A DNA stretch of 42,376 bases, from assembly GCF_004337705.1 (NCBI RefSeq), contig NZ_SKBU01000037.1, forward strand, positions 1-42,376. The letters run 5' to 3'. The DNA is from Rubrobacter taiwanensis (GTDB lineage: Bacteria > Actinomycetota > Rubrobacteria > Rubrobacterales > Rubrobacteraceae). Below the pieces are notes generated by a model. That model was not told the origin of the DNA. It did not search any database and worked only from the letters and a program-made list of their open reading frames with translations. The translations under genes were made by a program, and so were the position numbers. This document shows, in pieces, positions 17,101-26,131 of the stretch (position 1 is the stretch's first letter; each line of letters opens with the position of its first letter).

Positions 17101-18717
17101 TCAACTGCTTTCAGCTCTCCCGCGCTCTTCCTCGGCGAGCACCCGCCGCAGGAGCTTGCCCACGGCGCTCTTGGGCAGCTCGTCCCGGAATTCGAGCAGC
17201 TTCGGCACCTTGTAGGGCGCGAGACTCCCCTCGCAGTGGGAGATAAGCTCTTCTTCCGTCACGGCACTGCCCGCCCTCTTTACGACGAACGCTTTGACGG
17301 TCTCGCCGCGATATTCATCGGGCACGCCGACGACCACGGCCTCCACGACCTCCGGGTGCTCGTAGAGGACCTCTTCGACCTCGCGCGGATAGACGTTGTA
17401 GCCGGAGGTGATGATCACATCCTTCTTGCGGTCGACGATGTAGAAGTAGCCCTCCTCGTCCATGCGGGCGACATCCCCGGTGTAGAGCCAGCCACCCCTC
17501 AGAACCTCGGCCGTCTCACCGGGCATGTTCCAGTACCCCTTCATGACCTGAGGCCCCTTTATGATGAGCTCTCCGGGCTCCCCCGGGGGGAGATCCTCCC
17601 CCCCGGTCCGCAGATCGACTATCTTAGCGTCCAGGGTCGGCATGGGCACCCCGATGCTCCCGGGAACCGGCCCGCGCAGGTAGGTGTTGATGGTTACCGT
17701 CCCGGCCTCAGAGAGGCCGTATCCCTCCCAGATGTCGCGGCCGGTCTTGCGCTTGAAGGACTGCATGAGCTCCACCGGCACGCTCGCTCCGCCGGAGATG
17801 TAGAGCAGCACCTCGTCCAGTCCGTACTCCTCCATCCCGGGGTAGTTGTGCAGCGCCACGAAGAGGGTCGAGACTCCACCGAGCATGGCGGGTTTCTCGC
17901 GCCTTATGAGCTCCATCATCTCATCCACCTGAAACCGGGGTACGATCAGCAGGTTCATCCCGTAGTGGATGGAGGTCAGCAGCACAACCACGGTCCCGAA
18001 GATGTGGAAGAAGGGCGCCACGGCGACGGTCTTGCCGCACTCGAGAACCCGCGGATCTTCCAGCGCGAGACTCATGTTCGCCTCTATGTTCACCAGCAGG
18101 CTGCGATGGGTGAGCATCGCGCCCTTAGAAACACCGGTCGTTCCCCCGGTGTACTGCAGTACGGCCAGGTCCTCAGCAGGGTCTATCTCCGCCTCCGGCA
18201 CAGAACCAGAGCCAGCTCCGAGGAAGGATTCGAAGGTAACGTCCGATCCTCCGAGATCCGCCACCTCACCGACCACGACCGCCCGCCTGAGCGGCAGGGA
18301 CTCCCGCACCGCGCACACTTTAGGATACGCACTCGCGTGCACCACTATCGTCTCCGCGCCCGAGTTGCGCAGGATATGCTCCAGCTCGCGCTCGACGTAC
18401 ACGGGGTTGACCTGGGTGACGATCGCCCCCAGCCGCGCAGCTGCGAAGAAGGAGACGACGTACTCCGGAGAGTTGGGGAGCATGAGGGCCACCCGGCCGC
18501 CCTTCCTCACCCCGCTCTCCGCAAAGGCAGCGGCGAGCCGCTCGCTCTCCTCGAGCAACTGCCCGTAGGTCGTCTGCCGCCCCCGGAACGTCATCACGGG
18601 CCTCTCCCGGTAGCGCTCTACGGCGGCCTCGAGGAAGCGGGTGAGAGAGGTCTCTATGGTCCTGTAAGAGATTTTCCCCTCGTAGAGCGAGAGCCAGGGT
18701 CTTCTCTCATCCGCCAT
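17101..18717 (-). CDS. AMP-forming acyl/aryl-CoA ligase (CouL-like hydroxycinnamate or long-chain acyl-CoA ligase)
   Basis: 538 residues from ATG 18717 with GGAGG 9 nt upstream. ANL motifs are complete: LQYTGGTTGVSKGAMLTHRS, WEGYGLSEAG, LYTGDVARMDEEGYFYIVDRKKD and the C-terminal PKSAVGKLLRR with the adenylation lysine. Similar proteins are annotated as long-chain fatty acid-CoA ligases. With enoyl-CoA hydratase, SDR and amidohydrolase genes directly downstream, activation of a phenylpropenoid acid (p-coumarate, ferulate) is the better guess. Its stop overlaps the region of alternative hydratase starts, indicating a tight operon. Confidence 0.87.
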   Translation of the reverse strand: MADERRPWLSLYEGKISYRTIETSLTRFLEAAVERYRERPVMTFRGRQTTYGQLLEESERLAAAFAESGVRKGGRVALMLPNSPEYVVSFFAAARLGAIVTQVNPVYVERELEHILRNSGAETIVVHASAYPKVCAVRESLPLRRAVVVGEVADLGGSDVTFESFLGAGSGSVPEAEIDPAEDLAVLQYTGGTTGVSKGAMLTHRSLLVNIEANMSLALEDPRVLECGKTVAVAPFFHIFGTVVVLLTSIHYGMNLLIVPRFQVDEMMELIRREKPAMLGGVSTLFVALHNYPGMEEYGLDEVLLYISGGASVPVELMQSFKRKTGRDIWEGYGLSEAGTVTINTYLRGPVPGSIGVPMPTLDAKIVDLRTGGEDLPPGEPGELIIKGPQVMKGYWNMPGETAEVLRGGWLYTGDVARMDEEGYFYIVDRKKDVIITSGYNVYPREVEEVLYEHPEVVEAVVVGVPDEYRGETVKAFVVKRAGSAVTEEELISHCEGSLAPYKVPKLLEFRDELPKSAVGKLLRRVLAEEERGRAESS

Positions 18718-18774
18718 CTACCCCCACCTCCGAAGGCCCGAAGCCATCCGAATACACCGCCCGTCCCCGGCCGG

Positions 18775-20013
18775 CTATCCAACCGGCGGGCTGGGCGGCA
18801 TGGCGACCTCCTCGATGGTCTCTATGACCTCAACCTCTATCCTCTCCCCGTCCCACACGTTCTCACCTATGTAGTAGTTCTGGATGGGGTTGTTGGTCTC
18901 AGGGTCTATGGTTATAGGACCGCGCGGGCTCTCTATGGAGATCCCCCTCAAAACCTCTATTAGAGCCTCGGGCTCGGTGCTCCCCGCTTCTTCTACCGCC
19001 CTTGCTATGACCTGCCCCGAATCGTACCCCTGGCAGTTGAAGGCGTTGAGCAGCCGGTCGTGCCTGCTCTGGAACTCCTCGACGAAGCGGCGGTTGGTCT
19101 CGTTGTCTATGCCGGGCAGGTAGTGAGAGCCGGAGATTATGCCCTCGGCCGACTGGCCGGCGGGGTCGGTGACGAGCGGGTCTCCGAGCTCGACCGTTCC
19201 GGTGAGCGGTATCTGGCCCTTGAGTCCGAAGCTGTCGTACTGCTGGATGAAGCGTATGGCGTCGGTGCCGGAGAGGAAGGCGAACACCAGTTCGGGATTG
19301 GCTCGTCTTATATTGGTGAGATACGTCGCGAAATCGTTGGTCCCCAGAGCGGGATAGGCCTCCTCTATTACCTCTCCGCCGGCCTCCTCGTAGGCGAGCC
19401 TGAAGCCCTCTATGGCCTCGTAGCCGGCGACGTAATCCGGAGCGACTGTGAACGCGGTTCTTCCCACGTTTTCGGCGATGTAGCGGGCGCCGGCCGAACC
19501 GTTCTGGTAGTTGGAGAAGGAGACGCGGTAGGCGTAGTCGCTCTTCTGCTCCCAGGAGAGCTCGTTGGCCGCAGCGTTGGCCACGATCAGCATGACGCCA
19601 TCCCGCTCCAGACGGTCGATGAGCGCGAGTGCCACAGTAGAGATTATTGGCCCCACGATGAAATTCACTCTATCCCGGCCCACAAGCTGCCGGTAGAGGC
19701 GCAACGCCACCTGAGGATCACTCTCGTCGTCCTCGTAGCGCACCTCAACCTCCCGCCCGGCGATCTGGTTGCCGTTCAGCTCCAGGAAGAGCTCCAGCCC
19801 CCTCCTGATATCCTCGGCGAGCGGCGTGTACACACCGCTGAAAGAGAGGAGCGCTCCGATCCTGATGGGCTCATCCTCTCCCCCCTGAGTGCCCGCGCCG
19901 TCTCCCCCACAGCCCGTAATTCCCAAGAGCGCCGCCCCGGCGAGCCCGCCCCCGGCCAGCCTCAGGAAATCCCGCCGCCCGATGCTTCTGCCCGAATAAC
20001 CTTCGCCCTTCAC
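18775..20013 (-). CDS. Tat lipoprotein aromatic-acid-type ABC solute-binding protein
   Basis: 412 residues from GTG 20013 with GGAGGAG upstream. The signal carries GRRDFL (twin arginine), a hydrophobic run and the lipobox GITGC. The mature Peripla_BP_6 domain starts PIRIGALLSFSG and continues through GPIISTVALALIDRL, YAYRVSFSNYQNGSAGARYI and SGTDAIRFIQQYD, ending with a Pro-rich tail. Related binders (for example CouP) capture p-coumarate and other aromatic acids. It heads the side-chain shortening operon, consistent with uptake of its substrate. No permease or ATPase genes are nearby, so it must share a transporter encoded elsewhere. It is paralogous to the gene at the left edge. Confidence 0.88.
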   Translation of the reverse strand: MKGEGYSGRSIGRRDFLRLAGGGLAGAALLGITGCGGDGAGTQGGEDEPIRIGALLSFSGVYTPLAEDIRRGLELFLELNGNQIAGREVEVRYEDDESDPQVALRLYRQLVGRDRVNFIVGPIISTVALALIDRLERDGVMLIVANAAANELSWEQKSDYAYRVSFSNYQNGSAGARYIAENVGRTAFTVAPDYVAGYEAIEGFRLAYEEAGGEVIEEAYPALGTNDFATYLTNIRRANPELVFAFLSGTDAIRFIQQYDSFGLKGQIPLTGTVELGDPLVTDPAGQSAEGIISGSHYLPGIDNETNRRFVEEFQSRHDRLLNAFNCQGYDSGQVIARAVEEAGSTEPEALIEVLRGISIESPRGPITIDPETNNPIQNYYIGENVWDGERIEVEVIETIEEVAMPPSPPVG

Positions 20014-20094
20014 CGGCTCCTCCTCACCTCCAGCACGAGATGCCTTCCCGGCTTCTACCCCACCTCTGACGGGTTAATTTTGATCTCCCTCCGG

Positions 20095-20131
20095 ACTATA
20101 GTTCAAATACCGGTTAAGTCTTTCAGGTATA
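20095..20131 (-). promoter_or_regulatory. Promoter and bipartite LysR-like site upstream of the solute-binding/side-chain operon
   Basis: Minus-strand -10 TATAGT (20100-20095) with no good -35, as expected for an activated promoter. Upstream are CTATAGTTCAAATACCG (20096-20112) and TCTTTCAGGTATA (20119-20131), both nearly identical to blocks at 27083-27099 and 27119-27131 beside the LysR gene. ATACC and GGTAT form inverted arms 14 nt apart. Confidence 0.62.
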
Positions 20132-20177
20132 TGCTTCGAATATAGCAAACCCGATATATGCGGCGTGGGCTAACGAG

Positions 20178-20591
20178 CTACTCTTGCTCTCCCGATGCTC
20201 CTGCTTCTGCGGCTTCGACGCCATGCTCGGAGAGGGCGCGGCGGGCGACGGCGAAGGCGGAGTTGGCGGCGGGGACCCCGCAGTAGATGGCGCTGTGCAG
20301 GATGACCTCTTTTATCTCGTCGGGGGTGAGCCCGATCCTGAGGGCGGCCCGGACGTGCATCTCGAGCTCGTCCAGCCTCCCCAGAGCTATGAGAGCGGTC
20401 ATGGTCATGCAGCTGCGGGTCTTGCGGTCGAGGCCGGGGCGGGCCCAGATCTCACCCCACGCATACCGGGTGATGAAGTCCTGGAAGTCCGAGGTGAACC
20501 TCGTCGCCGAGGCCAGCGCCCGGTCTACGTGCTCGTCGCCGAGCACCTCCCGGCGGATTCTCATCCCGCGGTCATAGTTCGGGTCGCTCAA
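20178..20591 (-). CDS. pcaC: 4-Carboxymuconolactone decarboxylase
   Basis: 137 residues from a TTG start at 20591 that overlaps the enol-lactonase TGA. The AhpD/CMD fold is shown by RGMRIRREVLGDEHVDRA, FITRYAWGEIWARPGLDRKTRS and HVRAALRIGLTPDEIKEVILHSAIYCGVPAA. It decarboxylates gamma-carboxymuconolactone to beta-ketoadipate enol-lactone. In many actinobacteria the activity is fused to PcaD as PcaL; here the two are separate but overlapping genes. It is the last gene of the pca operon. Confidence 0.95.
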   Translation of the reverse strand: MSDPNYDRGMRIRREVLGDEHVDRALASATRFTSDFQDFITRYAWGEIWARPGLDRKTRSCMTMTALIALGRLDELEMHVRAALRIGLTPDEIKEVILHSAIYCGVPAANSAFAVARRALSEHGVEAAEAGASGEQE

Positions 20592-21373
20592 GATCCCCTC
20601 CCCTCCAGCACCGGGGAGAGGTGCTCGAGCAGGGCCTCGGTGAACGCCTCGGGCTGCTCGATGTTGGCGAGATGCGCCGCGTCCTCTATGATCACCATGC
20701 GGGCATCCGGTATCGCCTCGCGGAGGCTCTCGCCGTGCTCCGGAGGGGTTGCGGGGTCATCGGCGGCGGAGATCACCAGGGTGGCGGCCCGTATCCTGCC
20801 CAGCCGGTCCCGCAGGTCCATCTCCCTTATGGCCTCGCAGCATCCGGCATAGCCCTCGGGGGGCGTCTCGCGCAGCATGCGCTTCGCCCGCTCTACCACC
20901 TCCGGCTGCCCCTCGCGGAACGCCGGGGTGAACCAGCGCTCGACCACGGTATCTGCCAGCGCGTCCATGCCCTCGCTCCGGGCCACCCGCGCCCGCTCGT
21001 CCCACAGCTCCCTGGGGCCGAGCACGGCCGCGGTGCAGCAGAGCACGAGGCGCTCCACCCGCTCCGGCACCTCGCCGGCGAGCCACATCCCCACCATCCC
21101 GCCGAGCGAGAGGCCGCAGAAGGAGAAGCGCTCCACCCCCAGCCGGTCGAGCGTGGCGAGAACGTCGCGGCCCAGCTCCGCGATGGAGTACGGCCCGGGA
21201 GGCACGGGCGAGCCGCCGTGCCCCCGGTGGTCGTAGCGCACGAGCCTGAAGCGCTCCCTGAGAGCGGGTGCCTGCGGGTCCCACATCCTGTGGGTCGTCC
21301 CCAGCGAGCTGGAGAGCACCAGCACCGGGGCGTCCTCGGGGCCCTCGATCACGTGATGAAGCTCTACCGTCAC
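20588..21373 (-). CDS. pcaD: 3-Oxoadipate enol-lactonase
   Basis: 261 residues from GTG 21373 with GGAGGG upstream. Alpha/beta-hydrolase with SSSLGTTHRMWDPQ, RYDHRGHGGS, the nucleophile elbow FCGLSLGG (Ser89), and DAAHLANIEQPEAF with the catalytic His; ISAADDPATPP carries the acid region. It hydrolyses beta-ketoadipate enol-lactone to 3-oxoadipate. It lies directly before pcaC and follows pcaB by 2 nt. Confidence 0.95.
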   Translation of the reverse strand: MTVELHHVIEGPEDAPVLVLSSSLGTTHRMWDPQAPALRERFRLVRYDHRGHGGSPVPPGPYSIAELGRDVLATLDRLGVERFSFCGLSLGGMVGMWLAGEVPERVERLVLCCTAAVLGPRELWDERARVARSEGMDALADTVVERWFTPAFREGQPEVVERAKRMLRETPPEGYAGCCEAIREMDLRDRLGRIRAATLVISAADDPATPPEHGESLREAIPDARMVIIEDAAHLANIEQPEAFTEALLEHLSPVLEGRGS

Positions 21374-21375
21374 TT

Positions 21376-22716
21376 TTATCCCTCCCTCCGGTACTTCTCC
21401 AGCGCCCGGTCCACGAACTCCCCGGCCGCACCCAGGTAGCGGGCCGGGTCCAGGGCGGCATCTATCTCCTCCTCCGGGAGAACCTCGCGCAGCCCGGGCT
21501 CGGCGAGTAGCTCCTCCCGCAGCGACCCTCCCCCCTCCACGACCCTCCGGCAGGCGGCCTCGACCATCTCGTGGGCCTTGAGCCGCCCCAGATGCGCGGC
21601 GGCCAGGGTGGTTACGTTCTCAGCCAGGATCAAACCCTCCGTGATCCCGAGGTTCTCCTGCATCCTGCCGGGGTCGACCTCCAGTCCCTCCAGCGCCTCG
21701 CGCACCGCGGCGGCGGCCCCGCCGGTCAGGGCCAGGGATTCGGAGAGGGCCTCCCACTCGGAGTGCCAGGCCCCGGCGGCCCGCTCGTGCTCCTGGGCCA
21801 GGGCACCGTAGAGGGTGCGGGCGTGGTCCTGCACCCGCCGGGCGGCGGCGGAGGCGGTGACCGAGAGGATGGGGTTCCGCTTGTGCGGCAGGGTTGAGGA
21901 GCCGCCGCGCCCGCCGCCGGAGGGCTCCGCGACCTCCCCCACCTCCGTCTGGGCCATGAGGATGATGTCGAGCGCCACCTTGTGCAGGGTACCTGCGGCG
22001 AGCGCGAGCGCCCCGCCGAGCTCCGCGATCCTGAACCTCGCCGTGTGCCAGGGGAGCTCGGGCTCGGGGAGCCCGAGCTCCCGGGCGTACTCCCGCAGCA
22101 CCTCCGGCCCCTTCTCCCCCAGGGAGGCGAGCGTCCCCGCCGCCCCGCCGAGCTGGGCCGCTAGGCCCCTCTCCCTCGCCTCCCGCAGCCTGCGGCGGGC
22201 CTCCAGGGTTGCCACGAGCCACCCGGCGGCCTTGAGGCCGAAGGTCGTGGGCAGGGCCTGCTGCAGGAGGGTCCTCGCGGGCATGAGGATGCCGCGGTGC
22301 TCCTCGGCGAGCCGGGCGCAGGCGGCGCACAGCGCGTCGAGCTCGGAGAGGATCAGGGCGAGGGCCTCCCGGCAGACCAGCATGGCGGCGGTGTCGGTGA
22401 TGTCCTGGCTGGTCGCGCCCTTGTGGACGTGGCGGGCGGCCTCTTCGGGGACCTCCGCGGCCAGGGCCTTCACCAGCGCGGGGACCGGGTTGCCCGCCGC
22501 CCGGCCGCGCCGGCCGAGCTCCTCCGGGTCGGGGTCCATCTGCCGGCAGCGGCGGGAGATCTCCCCGGCGGCCTCCTCGGGGATCAGGCCCACCCGCGCC
22601 TCCGCCCGGGCGAGCGCGGCCTCCGCCTCCAGCATCGCCCGCACCCAGGCCCTCCCCGAGACCGCCTCCCGGAAGCGGCCGGGTACGAAGATCGGACCGA
22701 AGAGCTCCCCGCTCAT
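21376..22716 (-). CDS. pcaB: 3-Carboxy-cis,cis-muconate cycloisomerase
   Basis: 446 residues. Fumarase/aspartase superfamily protein with HVHKGATSQDITDTAAML, the signature GGSSTLPHKRNPILS, and the helical lyase core. The C-terminal extension AEPGLREVLPEEEIDAALDPARYLGAAGEFVDRAL is typical of PcaB and adenylosuccinate lyase-like members. It lactonises beta-carboxymuconate to gamma-carboxymuconolactone. ATG 22716 overlaps the pcaG stop. The gene is very GC-rich like the rest of the operon. Confidence 0.94.
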   Translation of the reverse strand: MSGELFGPIFVPGRFREAVSGRAWVRAMLEAEAALARAEARVGLIPEEAAGEISRRCRQMDPDPEELGRRGRAAGNPVPALVKALAAEVPEEAARHVHKGATSQDITDTAAMLVCREALALILSELDALCAACARLAEEHRGILMPARTLLQQALPTTFGLKAAGWLVATLEARRRLREARERGLAAQLGGAAGTLASLGEKGPEVLREYARELGLPEPELPWHTARFRIAELGGALALAAGTLHKVALDIILMAQTEVGEVAEPSGGGRGGSSTLPHKRNPILSVTASAAARRVQDHARTLYGALAQEHERAAGAWHSEWEALSESLALTGGAAAAVREALEGLEVDPGRMQENLGITEGLILAENVTTLAAAHLGRLKAHEMVEAACRRVVEGGGSLREELLAEPGLREVLPEEEIDAALDPARYLGAAGEFVDRALEKYRREG

Positions 22717-23303
22717 GCGGAGAGCTTGAAGAAGGCGGTCTGGCCCTCGCCCTGCAGGCGTATGTCGAAGCGGTAGAGGCTTCCGGCCTCTTTGCGGGCG
22801 ATCAGGGTGCTCCTCACCCGCTCGTCCCCTATGGAGCGCAGCACGGGGTCCTGCCCGTTGGCCTCCTCCTCGTCTTCGAAGTAGATGCGGGTTATGAGGT
22901 GCTTCAGGAGCCCCCGGGCGAAGACCGCGACCATCACGTGCGGTGCCTGGGTGGTCCCTCCGGGGCCGGGCACGGGACCGGGCTTGAGGGTGACGAACGA
23001 GAAACGCCCCTCTTCCTCGGTGCCCGAGCGGCCGAAGCCGTGGAAGCCCTCCTCGAGGGGGAGCTCCTCGCGGCCGTCGGCCGGGTGGTCGTAGCGGCCT
23101 GAAGGGGCGGCCTGCCAGATCTCTACGAGCCCGTCCGTCACCGGTTCCCCCGCACCGTCGTAGAGGGTCCCCTCTATCCGTATGGCCTGCGGGTGGCCGG
23201 GAGGGACGAGCTTCGACCAGTCCTCCCGCAGAAGCCCCAGGCTCAGGTAGGGACCGACCGTCTGGGAGGGGGTGAGCCGGAGACTTTCCTTCCTCCCCAT
23301 CAT
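22713..23303 (-). CDS. pcaG: Protocatechuate 3,4-dioxygenase alpha subunit
   Basis: 196 residues from ATG 23303 overlapping the pcaH stop as ATGA (a second ATG follows at once). Sequence features are LTPSQTVGPYLSLGL, GLVEIWQAAPSGRYDHP, GFGRSGTEEEGRFSFVTLKPG and APHVMVAVFARGLLKHLITRIYF, the intradiol dioxygenase core. It lacks the His-x-His iron ligands present in PcaH, as expected for the alpha subunit. With PcaH it forms the Fe(III) enzyme that cleaves protocatechuate between the two hydroxylated carbons. Confidence 0.95.
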   Translation of the reverse strand: MMGRKESLRLTPSQTVGPYLSLGLLREDWSKLVPPGHPQAIRIEGTLYDGAGEPVTDGLVEIWQAAPSGRYDHPADGREELPLEEGFHGFGRSGTEEEGRFSFVTLKPGPVPGPGGTTQAPHVMVAVFARGLLKHLITRIYFEDEEEANGQDPVLRSIGDERVRSTLIARKEAGSLYRFDIRLQGEGQTAFFKLSA

Positions 23304-24040
23304 GCGTGCGGCCTCTCGAACGGGGTGGCGTCCCGGCCCTCGAGCACGATGTCGAAGCGGAAGCCCAGGGCCTCCTCCGGGATGGTCGCCTCCAGGTCGA
23401 AGGAGGAGATCATGCGCCCCCGCGCCTTCTCGTCGCGCACGGAGTTGAAGATCGGGTCCTGGAAGAAGAGCGGGTCGCCGGGGAAGTACATCTGGGTAAC
23501 CAGCCGGCTCCTGAAGGCCCTCCCGAACAGGGAGAAGTGGATGTGGGCCGGACGCCAGGCGTTGTAGTGGTTCTGCCAGGGGTAGGCCCCGGGCTTTATG
23601 GTGATGAAGCGGTAGTAGCCGTCGTCGTCGGTGAGGGTCCTCCCCGCCCCGCTGAAGTTGGGGTCTATGGGGGCGGGGTGCTGGTCCACCTTGTGCCGGT
23701 AGCGCCCGGCGGCGTTGGCCTGCCAGATCTCCACCAGCGTGTTTCTGACCGGCCGGCCGTCGCCGTCGAGCACCCGGCCGTGCACGATGATCTTCTGCCC
23801 CTGCGGCTCGCCCCCGTGCTGGCGGGTGAGGTCGTTGTCGAGCTCGCCCGGCTTGCGGTGGCCGTAGACCGGCCCGGTGATGTCCGAGAGGGTCTTGGGC
23901 AGGATGATCAGGGGCTCTTTGGGCGCTCTGAGCCGCGTCCCGACGTAGCCGGGGTAGAGGTAGGGCGGCTGCTCGAGATCGTCCTCCTGCGGGACGAGGA
24001 TTTCCCGCTGCTGCTCCTGTGCTGGTCCGTGCTGCTGCAC
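23300..24040 (-). CDS. pcaH: Protocatechuate 3,4-dioxygenase beta subunit
   Basis: 246 residues from GTG 24040. The N-terminal dioxygenase region YLYPGYVGTRLRAPKEPLI is followed by the intradiol core VEIWQANAAGRYRHK and YRFITIKPGAYPW. NHYNAWRPAHIHFSLFG holds one Tyr and the two His ligands of the non-haem Fe(III); the other Tyr is expected in RYRH. It is the catalytic partner of PcaG. The GGAGG ribosome site abuts the GTG, so an alternative start cannot be excluded, but no better one is seen. Confidence 0.96.
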   Translation of the reverse strand: MQQHGPAQEQQREILVPQEDDLEQPPYLYPGYVGTRLRAPKEPLIILPKTLSDITGPVYGHRKPGELDNDLTRQHGGEPQGQKIIVHGRVLDGDGRPVRNTLVEIWQANAAGRYRHKVDQHPAPIDPNFSGAGRTLTDDDGYYRFITIKPGAYPWQNHYNAWRPAHIHFSLFGRAFRSRLVTQMYFPGDPLFFQDPIFNSVRDEKARGRMISSFDLEATIPEEALGFRFDIVLEGRDATPFERPHA

Positions 24041-24055
24041 CCCTCCGGCCTCCTC

Positions 24056-25330
24056 TCAGTCCACCTTCTCGACGACCATGGCGATGCCCTGCCCCACCCC
24101 TATGCACATGGTGGCAAGCCCGTAGCGCACCTCTTCTCTGCGCTTCATCTCGTGCACGAGGGTGGTGAGTATCCTGGCCCCCGAGCACCCGAGAGGGTGC
24201 CCCAGGGCTATGGCTCCCCCGTTGGGGTTGAGCCTCTCGTCCTCGGGGTCCATCCCCCACTCGTAGAGCACCGCCAGGCTCTGTGCCGCGAACGCCTCGT
24301 TCAGCTCGATGAGCCCCACTTCGTCCATCCCGATGCCGGCCCGATCCAACGCCTTCCTCGTCGCCGGTACGGGCCCTATGCCCATCACCCGGGGCGGCAC
24401 CCCGGCAACCCCTATGCTCCTTATCTTCGCCAGGGGCTCGAGCCCGTGGGCCCTCGCGTACTCCCCGGAGACCACAAGCACCGCCGCGGCCCCGTCGTTC
24501 AAGGGAGAGGAGTTGCCCGCGGTCACCGTGCCCCCCTGCTTGAAGACGGGCTTGAGCTTCGCGAGCTTCTCCAGAGAGGTGTCGCGCCTGGGCCCCTCGT
24601 CGGCCTCGACGAGCCTCTCCTCCTTGCGGGTCTTCACCGGCACGGGAACGATCTCGTCCCTGAAGCGCTTCGCATCCTGGGCGGCAACCGCCTTCTGGTG
24701 GCTCCTCAGGGCGAAGCGGTCCTGCTTCTCGCGCGAGATGTCGTAGCCCTCGGCGAGCTCCTCGGGCTTCTGCTCCTCGGCGGTGAGCTTGAAGCGCTCC
24801 TGGACGAGGTTCTCCGCGGTCATCCCCAAAGAGTCGGTGTGGCCCATCTGCTCCATCCTGGGGTTCGTGAGCCGCCAGCCCAGCGTCGTGTCGTACATGG
24901 TCGTATGTCCGGTGGGGTAGGCCCTCTCCGGCTTCGGCACCACCCACGGCGCCCGGCTCATGGACTCCACCCCGCCGCCCACGTAGACGTCGGCCTCCCC
25001 GAGCATGATGGCCCTCGCCGCCTGGGAGACGGCCTCGAGCCCCGAGCCGCACAGGCGGTTTACCGTGGCTCCTGCCACCCCTTCCGGGAAGCCCGCCAGC
25101 AGCAGGCTCATCCTGGCGACGTTGCGGTTGTCCTCCCCCGCCTGGTTGGCGCACCCGAAGTAGACGTCCTCCACCTCGGAGGGAGGTACGCCGGTGCGCT
25201 CCATGAGGGCCTCCAGCGCCAGAGCCCCCAGGTCGTCGGGCCTCACCGGGCTCAAGGCCCCGCCATGTCTGCCGATGGGGGTCCTCACCGCCCCCACGAT
25301 CCAGGCCTCGCCGACTCCTCCGTACGCCAT
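24056..25330 (-). CDS. pcaF: Beta-ketoadipyl-CoA thiolase
   Basis: 424 residues from ATG 25330 with GAGGAG 10 nt upstream; GTG 25339 would add three residues. Thiolase signatures: active Cys in NRLCGSGLEAV, ESMSRAPW, NSSPLNDGAAAV, NEAFAAQ, GGAIALGHPLGCSGAR and the second active Cys in CIGVGQG. It cleaves beta-ketoadipyl-CoA to succinyl-CoA and acetyl-CoA. Its place in the pca operon fixes the assignment over general acetyl-CoA acetyltransferase. It could also thiolyse aroylacetyl-CoA from the neighbouring operons, though this is not shown by sequence. Confidence 0.93.
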   Translation of the reverse strand: MAYGGVGEAWIVGAVRTPIGRHGGALSPVRPDDLGALALEALMERTGVPPSEVEDVYFGCANQAGEDNRNVARMSLLLAGFPEGVAGATVNRLCGSGLEAVSQAARAIMLGEADVYVGGGVESMSRAPWVVPKPERAYPTGHTTMYDTTLGWRLTNPRMEQMGHTDSLGMTAENLVQERFKLTAEEQKPEELAEGYDISREKQDRFALRSHQKAVAAQDAKRFRDEIVPVPVKTRKEERLVEADEGPRRDTSLEKLAKLKPVFKQGGTVTAGNSSPLNDGAAAVLVVSGEYARAHGLEPLAKIRSIGVAGVPPRVMGIGPVPATRKALDRAGIGMDEVGLIELNEAFAAQSLAVLYEWGMDPEDERLNPNGGAIALGHPLGCSGARILTTLVHEMKRREEVRYGLATMCIGVGQGIAMVVEKVD

Positions 25331-25345
25331 CAAACTCACACTCCT

Positions 25346-26131
25346 CTAACCGGTAATCCGTCCGGCTCCTTTTCTGGACGCCTCCGTGCGGGCCTTCAGC
25401 TCCCTCAAGACCTCCAGCTCCTCCCGGGCAGGCGGCTCGGTCGTCTCGAGGTCTTCGGAGACGCGCAGCTTCCAGCCCGTCTCCCGCTGCACATCGTCCA
25501 CGCTCACACCGGGGTGCAAGGCGGTGAGGGTCAGCTCCCTGCTCTCGGGGTCGGGCCTCAGAACGCCGAGGTCGGTGATCACGGCCACCGGCCCCGCCCC
25601 CGGATAGCCCAGCCCCTTGCGCGATTCGCCGCCCTCGAGGTGCCCGACGGAGGTGATGAAGTCCAGCCTCTCTACGAAAGCCCGCCGCTTGTGCCGGAGC
25701 ATCACTATAACCTCTTTAGCAGAGGCGGCTATCTCGGGGGCCCCTCCCGCTCCGGGAAGGCGGACCTTGGGGGTGCGGTAGTCCCCTATGACGGTGGTGT
25801 TGAGGTTGCCGTAGCGGTCTATCTGCGCGGCCCCCAGGAATCCGACGTCTATCCTTCCCGCCTGCAGCCAGTAGTTGAAGATCTCCGGCACCGAGACCAC
25901 AGAATCCGCGTACTCGGCCAGCTCCCCGTCTCCTATGCTGAGCGGCAGGACCTCAGGCCTGGCCCCGATGGCACCCGATTCGTAGACGAGAATGGCGCCC
26001 GGCGCGTGAGTCTTCCGCGCCAGGTTCGCAGCCTCCGAGGGAAGCCCTATCCCCACGAAGCACACCACCCCGTCTTTCAGCTCCCTCGCGGCGGCGATCG
26101 ACATCATCTCATCCGCGGTGTAGGCGCTCAA
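25346..26131 (-). CDS. pcaJ: 3-Oxoadipate CoA-transferase subunit beta
   Basis: 261 residues. CoA-transferase family I subunit with CFVGIGLPSEAANLARKTHAPG, YESGAIGARP (catalytic-glutamate region), FLGAAQIDRYGNLNTTVIGD and ITDLGVLRP. It is the partner of PcaI, whose stop it overlaps by ATGA. Together they move CoA from succinyl-CoA to beta-ketoadipate. The subunits resemble glutaconate-CoA-transferase-type proteins more than the short Pseudomonas PcaIJ, which is common in actinobacteria. Confidence 0.9.
   Translation of the reverse strand: MSAYTADEMMSIAAARELKDGVVCFVGIGLPSEAANLARKTHAPGAILVYESGAIGARPEVLPLSIGDGELAEYADSVVSVPEIFNYWLQAGRIDVGFLGAAQIDRYGNLNTTVIGDYRTPKVRLPGAGGAPEIAASAKEVIVMLRHKRRAFVERLDFITSVGHLEGGESRKGLGYPGAGPVAVITDLGVLRPDPESRELTLTALHPGVSVDDVQRETGWKLRVSEDLETTEPPAREELEVLRELKARTEASRKGAGRITG

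Noticed and set aside
22713-25154. 813-residue minus-strand open frame
   Set aside because: Only its last 196 codons (pcaG) show family sequence; the rest is an out-of-frame reading of pcaH and pcaF.
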